Assembly: GCA_946533615.1 (NCBI GenBank)
Contig: CAMNBY010000263.1
Location: 1-24,889 of the forward strand
DNA length: 24,889 bases
Reading direction: 5' to 3'
Source of the DNA: an uncultured Clostridia bacterium
GTDB lineage: Bacteria > Bacillota > Clostridia > Oscillospirales > Ruminococcaceae
The notes beneath the pieces were generated by a model, which was not told the DNA's origin, searched no databases, and saw only the letters and a list, made by a program, of their open reading frames with translations. How positions within the stretch are numbered: the first letter of the stretch is position 1; each line of letters starts with the position of its first letter. A program made the position numbers and the translations under genes. This document shows positions 22,852 to 24,889 of the stretch, in pieces.

Positions 22852-22977
22852 TTAAGGCAACACCGCACGACTAACGCCTTACGGCTTTGCACGTTATAAA
22901 CTTGCATATTTTCCGTCAGAGTGACTAAAAATCTGACTGCGTTTCTAACGCACAATAGTCGTGCGGTATTGCCTTAA
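22852..22977. mobile_element. MITE-like element, complete copy (126 bp)
   Basis: The ends are 22-bp terminal inverted repeats with one mismatch: TTAAGGCAACACCGCACGAC (22852-22871, continuing to 22873) mirrors 22956-22977. No protein is encoded. TTAA at each end could be a target duplication or part of the repeat. A central hairpin GTCA-GAG-TGAC sits between A/T runs (22909-22931). The right inner arm recurs in inverted orientation at 24801. The element lies two bases after the EAL gene stop codon. It resembles non-autonomous elements moved in trans by a transposase; the family is not recognised. Confidence 0.82.
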
Positions 22978-22979
22978 GC

Positions 22980-24722
22980 TCACGGGCGGTCAGCGCTGTC
23001 CTCCCACTCAAGGCCTTTTTCGCGGGTATAGGCCCGGGATTCCTCCAGCGGCATAGGCTTTCCGAAATAGAAGCCCTGGGCGCGCTCGCATTTGGTGTGC
23101 TTCAGGAAGTCGAAATGCTCGGCGTTCTCAACGCCCTCACAGAGCGGCTCGAGACCCATTCCGCGCGAGCCCTCGATGATGTAGGTCATCAGCGGCCCCG
23201 TCTTCGGGTTGCGGTCAAGGTTGCGCAGGAAGATCAGGTCAAGCTTGAGGACATCGAAATCATACTCCGCCATGGAATTGAGCGAGGAGTAGCCGCTCCC
23301 GAAGTCGTCCAGCCAGATATGATAGCCCAGCTGCTTCATCTTGTCGCACTCGCCCTTGATGTAGCCGACGTTGTCGTTGAGGGCGCTCTCGGTTATCTCA
23401 AGGTCGAGCATCTCACGGGGGACGCCGAACTCGGCACGGGTCTGCTCGATATAGCCGAAGATGTCGCAGAGCTCGAAATCAAGCTGTGATATATTCACGG
23501 ACACAGGCACCACGGGCTCGCCTCTCCCGACAAGCTGTATATAGTCCTCGCAGACCCGTCTTACCACATACTTGTCAATAAGGTGTATCAGGTGGAACTG
23601 TTCGAGCGTCTCGATAAAATCGGCAGGAGAGAGCAGGCCGACGGTCGGGTCGCTCCAGCGCACCAGCGCCTCATAGCCGCAGATCTTTCCGTTCCCGACT
23701 CTGATGACCGGCTGATAGTAGACTTTTATATAGCCCTTCTCGATAGCGCCGTCGATATTGTCAACAACATACTGCTGGCGCCTGAGCCTGTCGCGTAGCA
23801 TCTCGTCATAAACGCAGAAATAAACGTCGTGGCGGCTCTTGATGCTGTCACAGGCGAGCCTTGCATGGTCACAGGCAAGACCCACCTCGGGGTGGCGGTC
23901 ATCAAGATAGTATACGCCTGCTTTTATCCTTACCCTTTTGCTTGGGTCGTCCGAGAGGAGCATACGCTTATAGACGGCCTCGACCTTCTGCGGTATCTTT
24001 TCCCTGTCGCCTGTCTCGCAGACAAAGAAGTGGTCGTCCGAGAAGCGGGCGGCTATCTCGTCGGAGAAGACACTGCTTATGGTCTTTGCCAGGTCACAGA
24101 GCAGCTCGTCGCCAAGCTTGAAGCCGTGACGCTCGTTATACAGCTTGAAGTTCGGAATGTCGAAATGGATAAAGGAAATATCCATTCTTCTGCCCCGCGG
24201 CGAGGAGATCATCTGCTGAGCTCGCTGATAGAAAAACGGCATATTCCAGAGCCCTGTGAGAGGGTCGGTGTCGTTGCTGGCGGAAAGGATCTCCGCTTCG
24301 GCGTAGGAATTGCGCCTGCGGTTGTAGAACTCGTTGCGGTCAACGTCCACGATGAAAACATAGTAGAAGCTCATGCCGTTCTTCCAGTGCAGCAGGTGGC
24401 CGAAGTCCTCGATGTAACGCACCTCTCCCTGCTTGGTCTTCATTCTGTAGCGGACATAGTCGTGTCGCTTCTCGCCGAATATAGTCTGAGCCTGTATCTC
24501 GTTCTGTATCTTGTTGAGATCGTCGGGATGTACCATGCCCTTGAATGAGCCGCCCACGAACTCAATGAACTCCTCGTAGGTCTCGCAGCCGTAGATCTTT
24601 ACGATATTCGTTTCGGCGAACAGTATCTTCTCGTCGCCGCCTGCCTCGTAGATAAAGAACCCTCCCGGCAGCCCCGAGGGTATACGTCCGCCTGTGTTTG
24701 TTTCATAAAACACCTCATTCAT
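22980..24722 (-). CDS. PAS / degenerate GGDEF / EAL cyclic-di-GMP protein (580 aa)
   Basis: A PAS-like sensor (about residues 20-128) is followed by a GGDEF domain (about 150-310) and an EAL domain (about 320-565). The GGDEF domain keeps DPLTGLWN (153-160), but the active-site loop reads SDDHF (228-232) instead of GGDEF, so it should not make c-di-GMP and may bind GTP or serve as a regulator. The EAL domain looks active. It has E351 in EALVRW, N410, E442 in LEITES, D472-D473 in LDDFGSGYSSL, K493, E529 in CEGVEN, and Q549 in AQGF. The likely reaction is c-di-GMP to pGpG. There are no membrane helices, so the protein is cytoplasmic. AAAGGAGG seven bases before the ATG fixes the start. The gene is flanked by two MITE-like copies and has its own promoter. 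Confidence 0.92.
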   Translation of the reverse strand: MNEVFYETNTGGRIPSGLPGGFFIYEAGGDEKILFAETNIVKIYGCETYEEFIEFVGGSFKGMVHPDDLNKIQNEIQAQTIFGEKRHDYVRYRMKTKQGEVRYIEDFGHLLHWKNGMSFYYVFIVDVDRNEFYNRRRNSYAEAEILSASNDTDPLTGLWNMPFFYQRAQQMISSPRGRRMDISFIHFDIPNFKLYNERHGFKLGDELLCDLAKTISSVFSDEIAARFSDDHFFVCETGDREKIPQKVEAVYKRMLLSDDPSKRVRIKAGVYYLDDRHPEVGLACDHARLACDSIKSRHDVYFCVYDEMLRDRLRRQQYVVDNIDGAIEKGYIKVYYQPVIRVGNGKICGYEALVRWSDPTVGLLSPADFIETLEQFHLIHLIDKYVVRRVCEDYIQLVGRGEPVVPVSVNISQLDFELCDIFGYIEQTRAEFGVPREMLDLEITESALNDNVGYIKGECDKMKQLGYHIWLDDFGSGYSSLNSMAEYDFDVLKLDLIFLRNLDRNPKTGPLMTYIIEGSRGMGLEPLCEGVENAEHFDFLKHTKCERAQGFYFGKPMPLEESRAYTREKGLEWEDSADRP

Positions 24723-24772
24723 GACATAGCCTCCTTTAACGGTTTACTCTGATGACACGGTACTACGGTTAT

Positions 24773-24801
24773 ATTATAACACATCCGCGGCAAAAAGTAA
24801 A
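24773..24801 (-). promoter_or_regulatory. Promoter of the EAL gene, abutting the second MITE copy
   Basis: TATAAT (24778-24773) with a weak -35 TTTACT (24801-24796) at 17 bases. The first base of the -35 box is also the terminal base of the MITE-like copy. Confidence 0.65.
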
Positions 24802-24889
24802 GGCAATACCGCACGACTATTGTGCGTTAGAAACGCAGTCAGATTTTTCGTCAGAGTGACTAAAAACGACGCAGGCTTACTTTCGTAAG
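24801..24889. mobile_element. MITE-like element, second copy, inverted and cut by the window edge
   Basis: AGGCAATACCGCACGACTAT and the following bases to about 24848 match the reverse complement of the right arm of the copy at 22852-22977. The same 13-base core (CGTCAGAGTGACT, 24849-24861) follows, then the sequences diverge. The distal end is outside the window. Confidence 0.75.

Noticed and set aside
22852..24889. attL/attR pair of an integrated element carrying the EAL gene
   Set aside because: The copies are inverted, not direct, and the first one is a complete element with its own terminal inverted repeats; no integrase is present.

Overview
The window looks like chromosome of a Gram-positive, probably anaerobic member of the Clostridia, most likely Ruminococcus or a close relative (Oscillospiraceae). 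The reasons are strong AGGAGG-type ribosome binding sites, textbook TTGACA-17-TATAAT promoters, an archaeal/eukaryotic-type prolyl-tRNA synthetase, a sigma-K-type sporulation factor, and a GH130 mannoside phosphorylase of the kind known from Ruminococcus albus. The genus is an inference from gene content; no rRNA is present. By eye the DNA is moderately GC-rich, with AT-rich intergenic gaps.

Layout. (1) 1-2378, minus strand: an operon of a membrane metallophosphoesterase, two orphan membrane proteins and the start of hemW, which is cut by the window edge. (2) 2384-3825, minus: a monocistronic aspartate-type aminotransferase. (3) 3924-6462, minus: a 195-residue orphan membrane protein, proS, and a small membrane protein overlapping proS. 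(4) 6452-9661, minus: a tightly overlapping four-gene cassette made of a PqqD-like protein, an HPr-kinase-like ATPase, an S26-type peptidase and an ABC exporter. This resembles the accessory half of a peptide-maturation locus, but no precursor or cyclase is visible. (5) 9662-10089: a 430-base intergenic region with a 22-bp tandem repeat, dyads and a candidate structured RNA, followed by sigK on the plus strand. (6) 10822-11960, minus: a GH130 phosphorylase behind two operator-like sites 21 bp apart. (7) 12019-13890, minus: a MATE transporter fused to a C-terminal RsbW-like ATPase domain. (8) 14008-17737, plus: lepA, an orphan membrane protein and a PepV-like dipeptidase. (9) 17712-22780, minus: gtrA, a UDP-galactopyranose-mutase-like flavoprotein, a GT-C glycosyltransferase and an rRNA uracil methyltransferase. 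(10) 22789-24889, minus: a PAS/degenerate-GGDEF/EAL protein bracketed by two inverted copies of a MITE-like element.

The most interesting items are the PqqD/HPrK-like/S26/ABC cassette, the MATE-ATPase fusion, the intergenic structured element beside sigK, the paired operators at the GH130 gene, and the MITE pair placed exactly at the two ends of the EAL gene's coding unit. Most genes have a promoter or terminator readable from the sequence, so the transcription-unit boundaries are fairly secure.
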